A stretch of DNA of 64,000 nucleotides from Nocardioides sp. S-1144 (GTDB lineage: Bacteria; Actinomycetota; Actinomycetes; Propionibacteriales; Nocardioidaceae): the NCBI RefSeq assembly GCF_005954645.2, contig NZ_CP040695.2, positions 3,100,001 through 3,164,000 of the forward strand. Reading direction: 5' to 3'. The notes beneath the pieces were generated by a model that saw nothing but the letters and a program-made list of their open reading frames with translations, was not told where the DNA came from and searched no databases. The translations under genes and the position numbers were made by a program. Below, piece by piece: positions 54,696 to 62,898 of the stretch (position 1 is the stretch's first letter; each line of letters starts with the position of its first letter).

Positions 54696-55876
54696 CAGGT
54701 CGCGTCCTTCCCGGTGGGGGGCCCGGCCACGGGTGGCGCGGCGGGTCCGGAGGTGAGGGCGGTGAGCCAGGACCGGTAGGTCGAGACGAGCTGGCGGCAG
54801 ACCGCCATCGGCGCCGGGCGCCGGGCGAGGACGTCGCGCGCCTGGCGCTCGCTGGCCGCGAGGTCGGCGTGGTCGGCCAGGGCGCCGGCGCGGGCCCTGG
54901 CGACGTGGGCGTCGAGGAGCGCGGCGAGGTCGGTGTGCTCGGCCAGCGCGGCGGCGTAGCGCTCGTGGGCGTAGGCGATCGCCTGGTCGACGCGGTCGAG
55001 GCGGTCGAGGTAGGGCGTCAGCGCCTCGGCCGTGTTCGGCACCGGGCCGAGCGCGTCGACGTCCGGGACGGCGAAGCGCGGCGCCGGGTCGACGGTCGCG
55101 ACGCAGGTGGCGGCCAGGGTGGCGAGCTCGGCCTCGCGGGCCACGAGCGCGGCCCGCCGGGTGCGCGCCTGCTCGACCAGGCCACGAGCCTCGCGGCGCT
55201 TCTGATTTCCCACGATGAGGTCGCGCTCGTACAGCGCGGCGTCCTGCTCGAGGGGGTTGAGCAGGCCCCCGACGTCGGCGCCGCGACCGGCGCGCTCGGC
55301 GACGTCGTTGAGCCGGACCATGAGGGAGGCGAGCCGGTCGACGGCGTCGTCGCGCAGCAGGGCCGGCTCGAGGGCGACCTGGTCGCGGATCCGTTCGAGC
55401 TGCGCGCGCAGGCCCTTGACGCGGACGGCGGCCTCGCCGGCGCCGGCGCCCAGCTCGAGGCGGGCGTGCAGCTGGCCGGCGATGGCGTCGTTGAGCCGGC
55501 AGGCCTCGGGCACCGACATCCCCTGGGACGCCGGTCCACCGGCGCCGCCGAGGCGACCCCAGACCAGCGAGCCGATCCGCTCGCGGTCGGTGGGGAGCAC
55601 GCGACCGCCGTCCCACAGGGTCCACATCTCGCGGTAGCGGTCGGAGACGTTCTTCCACAACGACAGCGCGAGCGCCACGTCGGTGGCCACCTCGGCCCCG
55701 CGGCCCGCGGCGAGCGCGGCGGCGTCGAGGTCGTCGAGCTCGCTGCGGCGCAGCCGGACCCACGCCTCCAGGGCGGCCAGGTACGCGCCCAGCTCCGCCG
55801 GCTCGGGCGTGCTGCCGAGCGAGCCGGGCGCCACGGGCGCGGTGAGGGGGGCGTCGGTCGTCACCGCGGCACTCAT
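54695..55876 (-). CDS. Coiled-coil protein of unknown function, 393 aa, in the pknG operon
   Basis: I recognise no domain. The protein is Ala/Arg/Leu-rich and mostly helical, with long charged heptad-like regions (residues about 145-230 and 290-350). There is no membrane segment or signal peptide. It starts at ATG 55876, overlapping glnH by 4 bp and pknG by 1 bp, so it is tightly coupled to both. A scaffold or adaptor between the sensor and the kinase is a reasonable guess but only that. One WxLWDGG motif near residue 84 stands out. Confidence 0.75.
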   Translation of the reverse strand: MSAAVTTDAPLTAPVAPGSLGSTPEPAELGAYLAALEAWVRLRRSELDDLDAAALAAGRGAEVATDVALALSLWKNVSDRYREMWTLWDGGRVLPTDRERIGSLVWGRLGGAGGPASQGMSVPEACRLNDAIAGQLHARLELGAGAGEAAVRVKGLRAQLERIRDQVALEPALLRDDAVDRLASLMVRLNDVAERAGRGADVGGLLNPLEQDAALYERDLIVGNQKRREARGLVEQARTRRAALVAREAELATLAATCVATVDPAPRFAVPDVDALGPVPNTAEALTPYLDRLDRVDQAIAYAHERYAAALAEHTDLAALLDAHVARARAGALADHADLAASERQARDVLARRPAPMAVCRQLVSTYRSWLTALTSGPAAPPVAGPPTGKDAT

Positions 55877-56844
55877 CGGCCGTACGCGCGGGGCGGCTGG
55901 GTCGCACCGAGGTCGGCGTCGGCGGTCCCGAGCGTGGCGTCGTAGGCCCGCTGCCAGGCACCGCCACTCCAGTCCTCGAGCACCTGGTTGACCAGGCGGA
56001 CCAGGTCGGGCCGGTCGCGGCTCACCCCGACGCCGTACGGCTCCTGGGTGAGCTGGACGGTGTCCAGGAGCTCCGCGTAGGGGTCCTGGGCCAGGAACCC
56101 GGCGAGCACGGTGTCGTCGGAGGTGACGGCGTCGGCGTCACCGTTCTGGAAGCGGACCATGCAGCGGGAGTTGTCCGGGGCGGTCACGATCTCGGCGTCC
56201 GGCACGAGGGTGAGGATGTTGTCGATCGTCGTCGTGCCGGCGGAGGCACAGATCCGCTTGCCCGCGAGGTCCTCCTCGGTGGTGATGCCCGATCCCTTGC
56301 CCACCAGGATCTTCTGGCCGGCGCGGTAGTACTCGGCCGAGAACGCGATCTGCTTCCACCGGGCGCAGTTGATCGTCATGTTGCGGGCGACGATGTCGAC
56401 CGTGCCGTCCTGGAGCATCGCGATCCGGTCGGAGGCGGTGATCACCCGGAACTCGACCACGTTGTCGTCGATGACCTGTTGGCGGTCGATCCCGAAGATC
56501 TCGCCGGCGATGGCGTAGACGAGCTCGATGTCGAAGCCCTCGAGCTCGTTGGTCTCCGGGTTGCGCGAGCCCAGGAGGTAGGTGTCGCCGGCGACCCCGG
56601 CGACCAGCTTGCCCGAGTCGCGGATCTCCCGGACGGTCGCGCTGTCGCGGACGCCCGGCGTCGGCCTGTAGGAGCGGAGCTCGTCCTTGCCGTCGTTGGT
56701 GCAGTCCGCGGCGGCGGCCGGCGGCGCGGCCGCCGGTGCCTCCGGCTCCGGCACCGTGGTCGTGTCGTAGCCGCCGCACCCGGCGAGCAGCACGGCCCCG
56801 GCGAGGGTGGCGAGGGCGCCGAGGAGGCGCGGGCGGCGGTTCAC
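55873..56844 (-). CDS. glnH: GlnH-like amino-acid-binding lipoprotein
   Basis: The 323-aa type II periplasmic-binding-protein fold lipoprotein has a signal peptide with lipobox LLAGC, Cys23 being lipidated, and then a Pro/Ala linker. The SBP_bac_3 domain (from about residue 75) has GFDIELVYAIAGEIFG, an Arg-binding-type DGTVDIVARNMT motif and GVGVSRDRPDLVRLVN. No ABC permease or ATPase is nearby. It is instead coupled to a GlnX-like membrane protein and a PknG-like kinase, as in mycobacteria, where GlnH senses Asp/Glu outside the cell and signals through GlnX. GTG start at 56844. Confidence 0.9.
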   Translation of the reverse strand: MNRRPRLLGALATLAGAVLLAGCGGYDTTTVPEPEAPAAAPPAAAADCTNDGKDELRSYRPTPGVRDSATVREIRDSGKLVAGVAGDTYLLGSRNPETNELEGFDIELVYAIAGEIFGIDRQQVIDDNVVEFRVITASDRIAMLQDGTVDIVARNMTINCARWKQIAFSAEYYRAGQKILVGKGSGITTEEDLAGKRICASAGTTTIDNILTLVPDAEIVTAPDNSRCMVRFQNGDADAVTSDDTVLAGFLAQDPYAELLDTVQLTQEPYGVGVSRDRPDLVRLVNQVLEDWSGGAWQRAYDATLGTADADLGATQPPRAYGR

Positions 56845-58133
56845 TGGTACTCCTTGCGCCGTAGGTCGATCCCGCGGGTGACCGCACCGGCGGCGGCGAG
56901 GGCCCCGAGGATCGTGAGGGCCACCAGCACGAGCGCGACGGCGCCGCCGGAGCCGAAGCCGTCGCTGGCCTGCTGTCCCTGGTCGGCGGCGACCGCGGCC
57001 GTCGCGGCGTCGAACTCGTCGAGGGCCGCGGTGGCCGAGCCCTCCTCGGTGGACGTCGCCAGCGCGACGGCCGCGCCCCAGTCGCCGGCGTCGTCGAGGT
57101 CGCGGATCGCCCGGTGCGCCTCGACGTAGGCGCCCCAGAGCCCCTCGGTCGACCGGGTGGTGTTGTCGTCGACCACGGCGGCCTGCTCGTCCCAGTTCTT
57201 CTCGTAGGTGGCGCCGGCCCCGCGGTTGATGAGGCCCTGGCTCTCCCGGGCCTTCGCGTCGTTGCCGGCCGTGCGGGCGCTCGCGGCGGCGACCGCCTCG
57301 CCGTAGGCGCCGTCGCGCAGGGACTCGTTGTGGCCCTCGCGCAGGAAGGCGTGGGCGCCGGTGCCGAGGGCGAGGACGCCGACGATGGCCGCCGCGACGG
57401 CGAGCCCGACGTTGAGCCGTCGGCGGAACCGGCGCCCGACCTGCTGGTTGACCCAGAGCAGGACGGCGACCGCGAGGATCCCGAGGCCGAGCAGCCACCA
57501 CGGGTGCTGGGCGTCCATCTCGTCGACGGCGCGCTCGGCGTTGGCGTCGACGAGGGCGTCGACCGCCGGCAGCGCGTCGGTGCGCAGGGAGGTGCCGGCG
57601 TCGTTGAGGTAGGCGATGCCGATGGGGAGCTGCTGGCGGTTGTAGTCGCGGGCCTGGCTCACCGCGGTGGTGTAGTCGGTGATCGCGGCGTTGAGGTCGG
57701 CGAGAACCTCGCGGTCGGCCGGCTGGGCCTCGGCCGCGTCGGCGACCAGGCGGAGCGCCCGCTCGACCGCGTCGTCGTAGTCGGCGCGGGCGTCGGTCGG
57801 CTCGAGCCCGCCGACCAGGAAGGAGTTGGTGGCCAGGGCGTCGGCGCGCAGCAGCAGCGACTGGACCTCCTGCACGCGCACGACCTGCTCGGTGTTGGCG
57901 GCGGCGCGCCCGTTGGCCTGCCACGCCAGCACCTGCACGACCACGGCGAGGACGCCGAAGACGACGCAGGCCGCGATGGCGATCGTCTGGAGGCGGTTGA
58001 GCAGCCGCGGCACGTTCTCGGTGAAGCCGCTGCTGGCCGGTTGGACCGAGGCGTGGGTGGCCCGGCCCGGCGGGGCCTGGCCGGCCGGCGCGGGCTGCGG
58101 CGCGGGCGCCGGCGGCGAGGCGGTCTGCGTCAC
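56841..58133 (-). CDS. glnX: GlnX-like transmembrane sensor
   Basis: The 430-aa membrane protein has four hydrophobic helices (about residues 50-71, 211-229, 237-258 and 400-425) that frame two extracytoplasmic helical domains (72-210 and 259-395), the layout of mycobacterial GlnX. The N-terminal 40 residues are Pro/Ala-rich and cytoplasmic. It overlaps the AAA+ gene and glnH by 4 bp each. I infer that ligand-bound GlnH contacts it and that the signal is passed to the PknG-like kinase; the sequence does not show this directly. Confidence 0.8.
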   Translation of the reverse strand: MTQTASPPAPAPQPAPAGQAPPGRATHASVQPASSGFTENVPRLLNRLQTIAIAACVVFGVLAVVVQVLAWQANGRAAANTEQVVRVQEVQSLLLRADALATNSFLVGGLEPTDARADYDDAVERALRLVADAAEAQPADREVLADLNAAITDYTTAVSQARDYNRQQLPIGIAYLNDAGTSLRTDALPAVDALVDANAERAVDEMDAQHPWWLLGLGILAVAVLLWVNQQVGRRFRRRLNVGLAVAAAIVGVLALGTGAHAFLREGHNESLRDGAYGEAVAAASARTAGNDAKARESQGLINRGAGATYEKNWDEQAAVVDDNTTRSTEGLWGAYVEAHRAIRDLDDAGDWGAAVALATSTEEGSATAALDEFDAATAAVAADQGQQASDGFGSGGAVALVLVALTILGALAAAGAVTRGIDLRRKEYQ

Positions 58134-59686
58134 GGGGTCTCCTCGCGGTCGGGCTCGGGCTCGGGCTCGGGCTCGGGGGGCACGATGTCGACCACTCCGG
58201 CCGGCACCTCGACGGCCGGCGCGAGCAGCTCGGCCGGGGCGTCGAGGTCGTCGACGTCGAGGGTGCGCAGCTGCTCGAGGGTCGGTGCGTCGACCTCGCG
58301 CAGCCGCCAGGCGTGCCGGCCGATCGCGGCCTCGAGCAGGTTGCGGACGTGGCGCGCGTTGCCGAACGTCGGTCCGCGCTGCACGCCCGCGAGGACGTCG
58401 CGCAGCCGGGCGAGCACCGGCTCGGCGGCGTCGTACTCGGCCCCGGCGGCCATCACGGCGAAGATCCGCACCAGCTCGTCGTCGGTGTAGTCGGCGAAGT
58501 CGATCGTGGTGCGGAACCGGCTCGCGAGGCCGGGGTTCTCGGAGATGAAGACCGCCATCGGCAGCGGGTAGCCGGCGACGATGACGACGAGGTCGTCGCG
58601 CCGGTCCTCCATCTCCTTGACCAGCGTGTCGATGGCCTCACGGCCGTACTGGTCACCCGACAGCGAGTAGGCCTCGTCGATGAACAGCACGCCGCCGGCC
58701 GCGGACGCGACGACCTCGGCGGTCTTCATCGCGGTCTGGCCGAGGTAGCCGGCGACCAGCTCGGAGCGGTCGACCTCGACCAGCTGGCCCTTCGAGAGCA
58801 GTCCGAGCGCCTGGTAGATGCCGGCGACCAGCCGGGCAACCGTGGTCTTGCCGGTGCCGGGGTTGCCGTTGAAGACCAGGTGCCGGGTGATCGTCGCGGC
58901 CTTCAGCCCGGCCTCGGCGCGCAGCCCCTCGACGCGCAGCACGGCGGCCTGCCGGTGGATCTCGGCCTTGACGTCGGCCAGTCCGACGAGCCCGTCGAGC
59001 TCGGCGAGCAGCTCCTCGACGCTCCTCCTCGGCACCTCCGGCGCGGGCTCGGAGCCGACGGGCGGCTCGGGGGCGGCCGGTGCCGTGGCGAGCGGGGACC
59101 CCCCGGTCGGACCCGTGGGCGGGCCCGCGATCGGCGCCGAGAGCGGGCTGCCCAGGCCGGCGAGCCGGCGCTGGACGACGGAGAGCTGCTGCAGCAGCGA
59201 GTCCGTCACCTCCTCGCCCAGGGTCGGCGCCGCCGGCCGGACCCCCGGCCCCCCGGGCTCGGAGAGCTGGGCGGCCGCGGCGGTGGCGGCGTTGCCGGTG
59301 GCCCGCGGGTCGGGCGTGCCGAGGCCGGCCGCGGCCAGGGCGACGTCGCCGAGGGCGGCGGCGTAGGCCGGGGCGTGGGTGGAGCCGGTGGTGGCGAGCA
59401 GGCTCATCGAGGCGGTCGGGGCCGCCCGGTAGCGGCGCCCGCGCGACGCGGCGTCCTGGAACGCCTCGGCCGACGTCGGGCGGCCGGTCTCGGCGCACCA
59501 GTCGACGAAGGCCCCGCGGGACGGCTCGGCCACGGTGGCGGCCAGGCTCTCGCCCTCGTGGCGCGCGGTCGTGGCGTCGACGCCGGCGCCCACCGCGACG
59601 TCCTCGAGCGCCGCGAGCGCCGCCGCCAGCGAGGGGGCCGGTGTGGGGCCCGGCGGCGGGGTAGGCGTCGGGGTCGGCGTCGTCAT
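58130..59686 (-). CDS. CbxX/CfqX-type AAA+ ATPase
   Basis: The 518-aa protein has an N-terminal Pro/Thr/Ala-rich region of about 230 residues, then a single AAA+ domain. Walker A is GNPGTGKTT (about residues 274-282), Walker B FIDEAYSL (about 335-342), and the sensor region has [12 protein letters not shown]. The nearest relatives are the CbbX/EccA-type ATPases that remodel Rubisco or type VII secretion substrates; neither rbc nor esx genes are here, so it probably remodels an operon partner. The C-terminus ends with an EP repeat. Confidence 0.88.
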   Translation of the reverse strand: MTTPTPTPTPPPGPTPAPSLAAALAALEDVAVGAGVDATTARHEGESLAATVAEPSRGAFVDWCAETGRPTSAEAFQDAASRGRRYRAAPTASMSLLATTGSTHAPAYAAALGDVALAAAGLGTPDPRATGNAATAAAAQLSEPGGPGVRPAAPTLGEEVTDSLLQQLSVVQRRLAGLGSPLSAPIAGPPTGPTGGSPLATAPAAPEPPVGSEPAPEVPRRSVEELLAELDGLVGLADVKAEIHRQAAVLRVEGLRAEAGLKAATITRHLVFNGNPGTGKTTVARLVAGIYQALGLLSKGQLVEVDRSELVAGYLGQTAMKTAEVVASAAGGVLFIDEAYSLSGDQYGREAIDTLVKEMEDRRDDLVVIVAGYPLPMAVFISENPGLASRFRTTIDFADYTDDELVRIFAVMAAGAEYDAAEPVLARLRDVLAGVQRGPTFGNARHVRNLLEAAIGRHAWRLREVDAPTLEQLRTLDVDDLDAPAELLAPAVEVPAGVVDIVPPEPEPEPEPDREETP

Positions 59687-59696
59687 CGTCGTCCTC

Positions 59697-60218
59697 TCAC
59701 GTCGGGCTGCCCAGCTGCAGGTCGGGGCCGCCGTCGGAGGTCTGCCCGAACTTGGCGTCGAGGAACATCCCGTGCGCGACCAGGGCCTGGGCGTCGGCCC
59801 GGTTGGCGGCGTCCAGGATCTTGTCGGTCGTCGCCGCGAGCAGCTCGAGCTGCTCGACGAGCACCATGAGCGAGGTCTTGTAGCCGTCGATCGGGCGGGT
59901 GTCGGCCCACTCGCGCGGCAGCCGCAGGTAGGCGCCGACCGCCTCCGGCAGGTAGGTCGTGGCCGTCGCCACCACGGAGTACCCCTCCTGCGAGCCGAGC
60001 CCCAGGTTGCGCATCCGCGGCAGCGTGTCGTTGATGGCGCGGGCGATCCGGACCACCCGCGTGGTCACCACGGCGGGGGCGCCGGCCGCCGTCAGCTGGG
60101 CGTTGAGCCGGTTGAGGGCGGCCAGCACGTCCTGCTCGGTCGGCGGCGCCGGGGTCGCGGTGACGTCGGCGGCGCCGCTCCCGTCGCGGCGGTGCCGCCA
60201 CCAGTCCCTCAGTCCCAC
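59697..60218 (-). CDS. Hypothetical protein, 173 aa, between telA and the AAA+ gene
   Basis: No family is recognised. The protein starts at GTG 60218 ([15 protein letters not shown]), with a basic amphipathic N-terminus. It then has a helical middle ([36 protein letters not shown]) and a C-terminal helix-rich end ([21 protein letters not shown]). It starts 29 bp after the telA stop and ends 10 bp before the AAA+ gene, so it belongs to the operon. TelA proteins often pair with small helical proteins. Confidence 0.7.
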   Translation of the reverse strand: MGLRDWWRHRRDGSGAADVTATPAPPTEQDVLAALNRLNAQLTAAGAPAVVTTRVVRIARAINDTLPRMRNLGLGSQEGYSVVATATTYLPEAVGAYLRLPREWADTRPIDGYKTSLMVLVEQLELLAATTDKILDAANRADAQALVAHGMFLDAKFGQTSDGGPDLQLGSPT

Positions 60219-60247
60219 GCGCGTCCCGGATTCGGTGTCGGTCCGGG

Positions 60248-61498
60248 TCAGCTCAGCGGCTGCGCGGAGAGGTCGAGGGTGCCCGCGGCGTTGCGGGCGT
60301 CGTGCTTCTGGACCCGGTCGAGGTAGGACCGCGACTTCTCGACCTCGGTCTCGAGGACCCCGATCGTGGAGGACATCGAGTCGAGCGCCTTGAGCTTGAA
60401 CTCGTCGATGGAGTCCATGGTGGCGTAGATGTTGGCGAAGGCCGCCTGCAGCTGCTCGATGCCGATCGTCGAGGACGCCGCCTGCTCCTGGATCGCCGCC
60501 GAGTTCTCCCGGAGCATCTCGGAGGTGCGCTGGATCATCCCGGACGTCGTGGTGTTGAGCGCGGTGATCTGGTCGAGCACGAACTTCTGGTTGCCCAGCG
60601 CCTGGGCCACGATCACCGCCGTCCGCAGGGCCGAGACGGTGGTCGTCGAGGCCCGGTCGACGCCCTTGATGAGCTCGATGTTGTTCTTGATGATGATGTC
60701 GATCGCGAGGTAGGCCTGGATCGAGACGGCGAGCTGGGTGAGCAGGTCCTGGTGCTTCTGCCGCACGTAGAAGAGCACGTCCTGGCTCAGCGCCTTCGCC
60801 GCCTCGGGGTCGCTCAGCTCGAGCTCGGCGATCCGCGCCGCGAGCTTGGCGTCGAGGCGCTCGGCGACGTAGACGTACTGGTTGAGCCGGCCCATCACCG
60901 CCCACAGGCTGGTCTTCTCCAGGTTGAGGGCGACGTTGTCGCGCTGCAGCTCGTCCTGGCCGTTGCGCAGGCTGTGCAGGATGCCGTTGAGCTGGGTCTG
61001 CGCCGACTGGTACTTGCGGAAGTAGTCGGTGATCTTGTCGCCGAAGGGCAGCAGGTCGAGCCAGCGCTTGGCCCCGGTGGCCTGGCTGGGGTCGAGGTCC
61101 TCCACGGTGCGGCGCAGCTCGAGCAGGGTCCGGCCGACCGCCGAGCCCTGCGCGATCCCGCCCTCCTTGAGCGCGGTCACCGGCTTGTCGAGCATCCGGT
61201 TGGAGGTCTCGGCCGCCTTGCGGATCTCGGCGTCGCCCATCGTCCGGACGTTCTCGGCCTGGGCCGCGAACTCGGGGCTGCCGGCCTGGGTGCTGCCCAG
61301 CGCGGCGAGGAAGCCCTCGACCTTGGCGTCGAGCTCGGGCAGCACGGCCGCCGCGACCGGCGGCGCCATCCTCGGCGCCTGCGTCTCGAGGACCAGCGGC
61401 GGCGCCTCGGGGGCGGTGAGCGTGATCACGGGGTCGGGCGGGGCGAGGGGTGCGACGGCGGCCTCGCCGCCCGGCTGCTCGGGGGTGCCTGCGGTCAT
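60248..61498 (-). CDS. TelA-like toxic-anion-resistance family protein
   Basis: The 416-aa helical protein starts at ATG 61498. The TelA domain covers about residues 120-400 with KEGGIAQGSAVGRTLLELRRTVEDLDP, WLDLLPFGDKITDYFRKYQ, ALNLEKTSLWAVMGRLNQYVYVAERLD and IIIKNNIELIKGVDRASTTTVSALRTAV, the family core. TelA-family members appear in tellurite-resistance and general envelope-stress loci. Direct tellurite resistance is not implied. It is the first gene of the operon that continues to the FHA gene. Confidence 0.9.
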   Translation of the reverse strand: MTAGTPEQPGGEAAVAPLAPPDPVITLTAPEAPPLVLETQAPRMAPPVAAAVLPELDAKVEGFLAALGSTQAGSPEFAAQAENVRTMGDAEIRKAAETSNRMLDKPVTALKEGGIAQGSAVGRTLLELRRTVEDLDPSQATGAKRWLDLLPFGDKITDYFRKYQSAQTQLNGILHSLRNGQDELQRDNVALNLEKTSLWAVMGRLNQYVYVAERLDAKLAARIAELELSDPEAAKALSQDVLFYVRQKHQDLLTQLAVSIQAYLAIDIIIKNNIELIKGVDRASTTTVSALRTAVIVAQALGNQKFVLDQITALNTTTSGMIQRTSEMLRENSAAIQEQAASSTIGIEQLQAAFANIYATMDSIDEFKLKALDSMSSTIGVLETEVEKSRSYLDRVQKHDARNAAGTLDLSAQPLS

Positions 61499-61586
61499 GG
61501 CGCGCAGTCTGTCACGCAGATCACCTCGCGTCGCGGGCCAACCGCTCCGCAGCTGCCCGGCCCGCGCCGTCGGTAGGGTTCGGGAC

Positions 61587-62126
61587 ATGGCAGAGCGAGC
61601 GGTCGCGCGCTGGGCGCGCAGGGTGTGGCGACGGCGTCCGACCGCCCCGGCCCGGCCGGCGGCCCGTCCGACCGCCCCGGTCCGGCCGGCGGCCCGTCCG
61701 ACCGCCCGTCCGACCGCCAGTCCGGCGGGGCCGGCGTACCGCGGCGACTTCGGCGGCACCCCGCAGGTCACCTACGCGCCGCACGCGAACGGCGTCGCCG
61801 ACCCGGGCGAGGTCGTGTGGGCGTGGGTGCCCTACGAGGAGGACGCGACGCGCGGGAAGGACCGGCCGGTGCTGGTGCTGGCCGTCGACGGCGCGGACCT
61901 GCTCGGGCTGATGCTCACCAGCAAGGACCACGACCGCCGGCACGACGCCGACGCGTGGTTCGACCTCGGCACCGGCGCCTGGGACCGCCAGGGCCGGCCC
62001 AGCGAGGTGCGCCTCGACCGCGTGCTGCGGCTGGCGCCGTCCGCGGTGCGACGCGAGGGGGCGACCCTCGACCGGGCCCGCTTCGACCGGGTCGTCGCGG
62101 CGATGCAGGAGCGCCGCGGTCGCTGA
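61587..62126 (+). CDS. PemK/MazF-like protein with repetitive N-terminus
   Basis: The 179-aa protein has a low-complexity N-terminal region (residues about 15-48: repeats of RPTAP/RPAA), followed by a PemK-like beta-barrel domain (GEVVWAWVPYEED, KDRPVLVLAVDG, LGLMLTSKDH, SEVRLDRVLRL). MazF/PemK proteins are usually mRNA interferases paired with an antitoxin. No antitoxin gene is adjacent: telA is divergent and the YczE gene convergent. It may be a non-toxic or solitary member. ATG 61587, 88 bp from the telA start. Confidence 0.7.
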   Translation: MAERAVARWARRVWRRRPTAPARPAARPTAPVRPAARPTARPTASPAGPAYRGDFGGTPQVTYAPHANGVADPGEVVWAWVPYEEDATRGKDRPVLVLAVDGADLLGLMLTSKDHDRRHDADAWFDLGTGAWDRQGRPSEVRLDRVLRLAPSAVRREGATLDRARFDRVVAAMQERRGR

Positions 62127-62135
62127 CCTCGGACC

Positions 62136-62837
62136 TCAGCCGGCCTCGGGGACCTCGGGGACCGGTGGGGTCGCGCCGACGTCGACGACGAAGTACGGCA
62201 TCAGGGCCTGGGCCACCGGCCCGATGCCGAGGGCGTAGAGGACGGTGCCGAGCCCCAGGACGCCGCCGAGGGCCAGTCCGACCAGGACCACGGTGACCTC
62301 CAGACCGGTGCGCACCAGGCGCAGGGACAGGCCGGTGCGGCGGGCCAGTCCGGTCATCAGGCCGTCGCGGGGGCCGCGGCCGAGCTGGGCGCCGATGTAG
62401 AGGGCGGTGGCCACGCCGCAGACCAGGACGCCGCCGACCATGAGCGCGAGCCGGGCGGCGAACGGGCCGGGGACCTCGAGCACGGCCAGGGTCGCGTCGG
62501 CGGAGAACCCGACCACGAGGGCGTTGGCCAGGGTGCCGACGCCGGGCATCTCGCGCAGCGGGATCCACAGCACCAGCACCACGAAGCTCATCACCACCAC
62601 GGCCTGGCCCAGGGTGAGCGGCACGTGCCGGATGAGGCCGGAGTGCAGCACGTCCCACGGGGCCAGCCCGAGGTCGCCGCGCACCATCATCGCGAGCGAG
62701 ACGCCGTAGAGCACCAGGCCCACGAACAGCTGGACGAGCCGGCGGACGAGCCGCCCGGCGCGCAGCTGGGCGATCGGCCCGAGGTCGGCCAGGGCCCGGG
62801 ACGGTCGGGGGTGCGGGGTGGTGGTGCGGACCTTCAT
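62136..62837 (-). CDS. YczE/YitT-family membrane protein
   Basis: The 233-aa membrane protein has five or six hydrophobic helices (LFVGLVLYGVSLAMMVRG, GQAVVVMSFVVLVLWI and others). Members of this family (YczE in Bacillus) are often encoded next to, and divergent from, MocR/GntR regulators, as here. Function is unclear; links to membrane transport of B6-related or amino compounds have been proposed for the pair. ATG 62837. Confidence 0.85.
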   Translation of the reverse strand: MKVRTTTPHPRPSRALADLGPIAQLRAGRLVRRLVQLFVGLVLYGVSLAMMVRGDLGLAPWDVLHSGLIRHVPLTLGQAVVVMSFVVLVLWIPLREMPGVGTLANALVVGFSADATLAVLEVPGPFAARLALMVGGVLVCGVATALYIGAQLGRGPRDGLMTGLARRTGLSLRLVRTGLEVTVVLVGLALGGVLGLGTVLYALGIGPVAQALMPYFVVDVGATPPVPEVPEAG

Positions 62838-62854
62838 GGACCCAGCGTGCCGCC

Positions 62855-62881
62855 GATTGGCCTTGGAATCGATAGCCAATC
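62855..62881. promoter_or_regulatory. Inverted repeat between the YczE and MocR genes
   Basis: GATTGGC (62855-62861) and GCCAATC (62875-62881) form a perfect 7-bp pair 13 bp apart, in a 61-bp intergenic region between divergent genes. This fits a MocR operator. Confidence 0.6.
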
Positions 62882-62898
62882 GTGGGAAAGTGGTCTGC

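Noticed and set aside
55873..56844. Complete ABC importer for glutamine
   Set aside because: No permease or ATPase gene is adjacent; GlnH is coupled to a sensor and kinase instead.
58130..59686. EccA component of a type VII secretion system
   Set aside because: The AAA+ domain resembles EccA/CbbX but no WXG100, EccB, EccC or MycP gene is present in the window.
60248..61498. Tellurite resistance island
   Set aside because: TelA-family membership does not by itself show tellurite resistance, and no terB/C/D/E/Z genes are present; the context is signalling.
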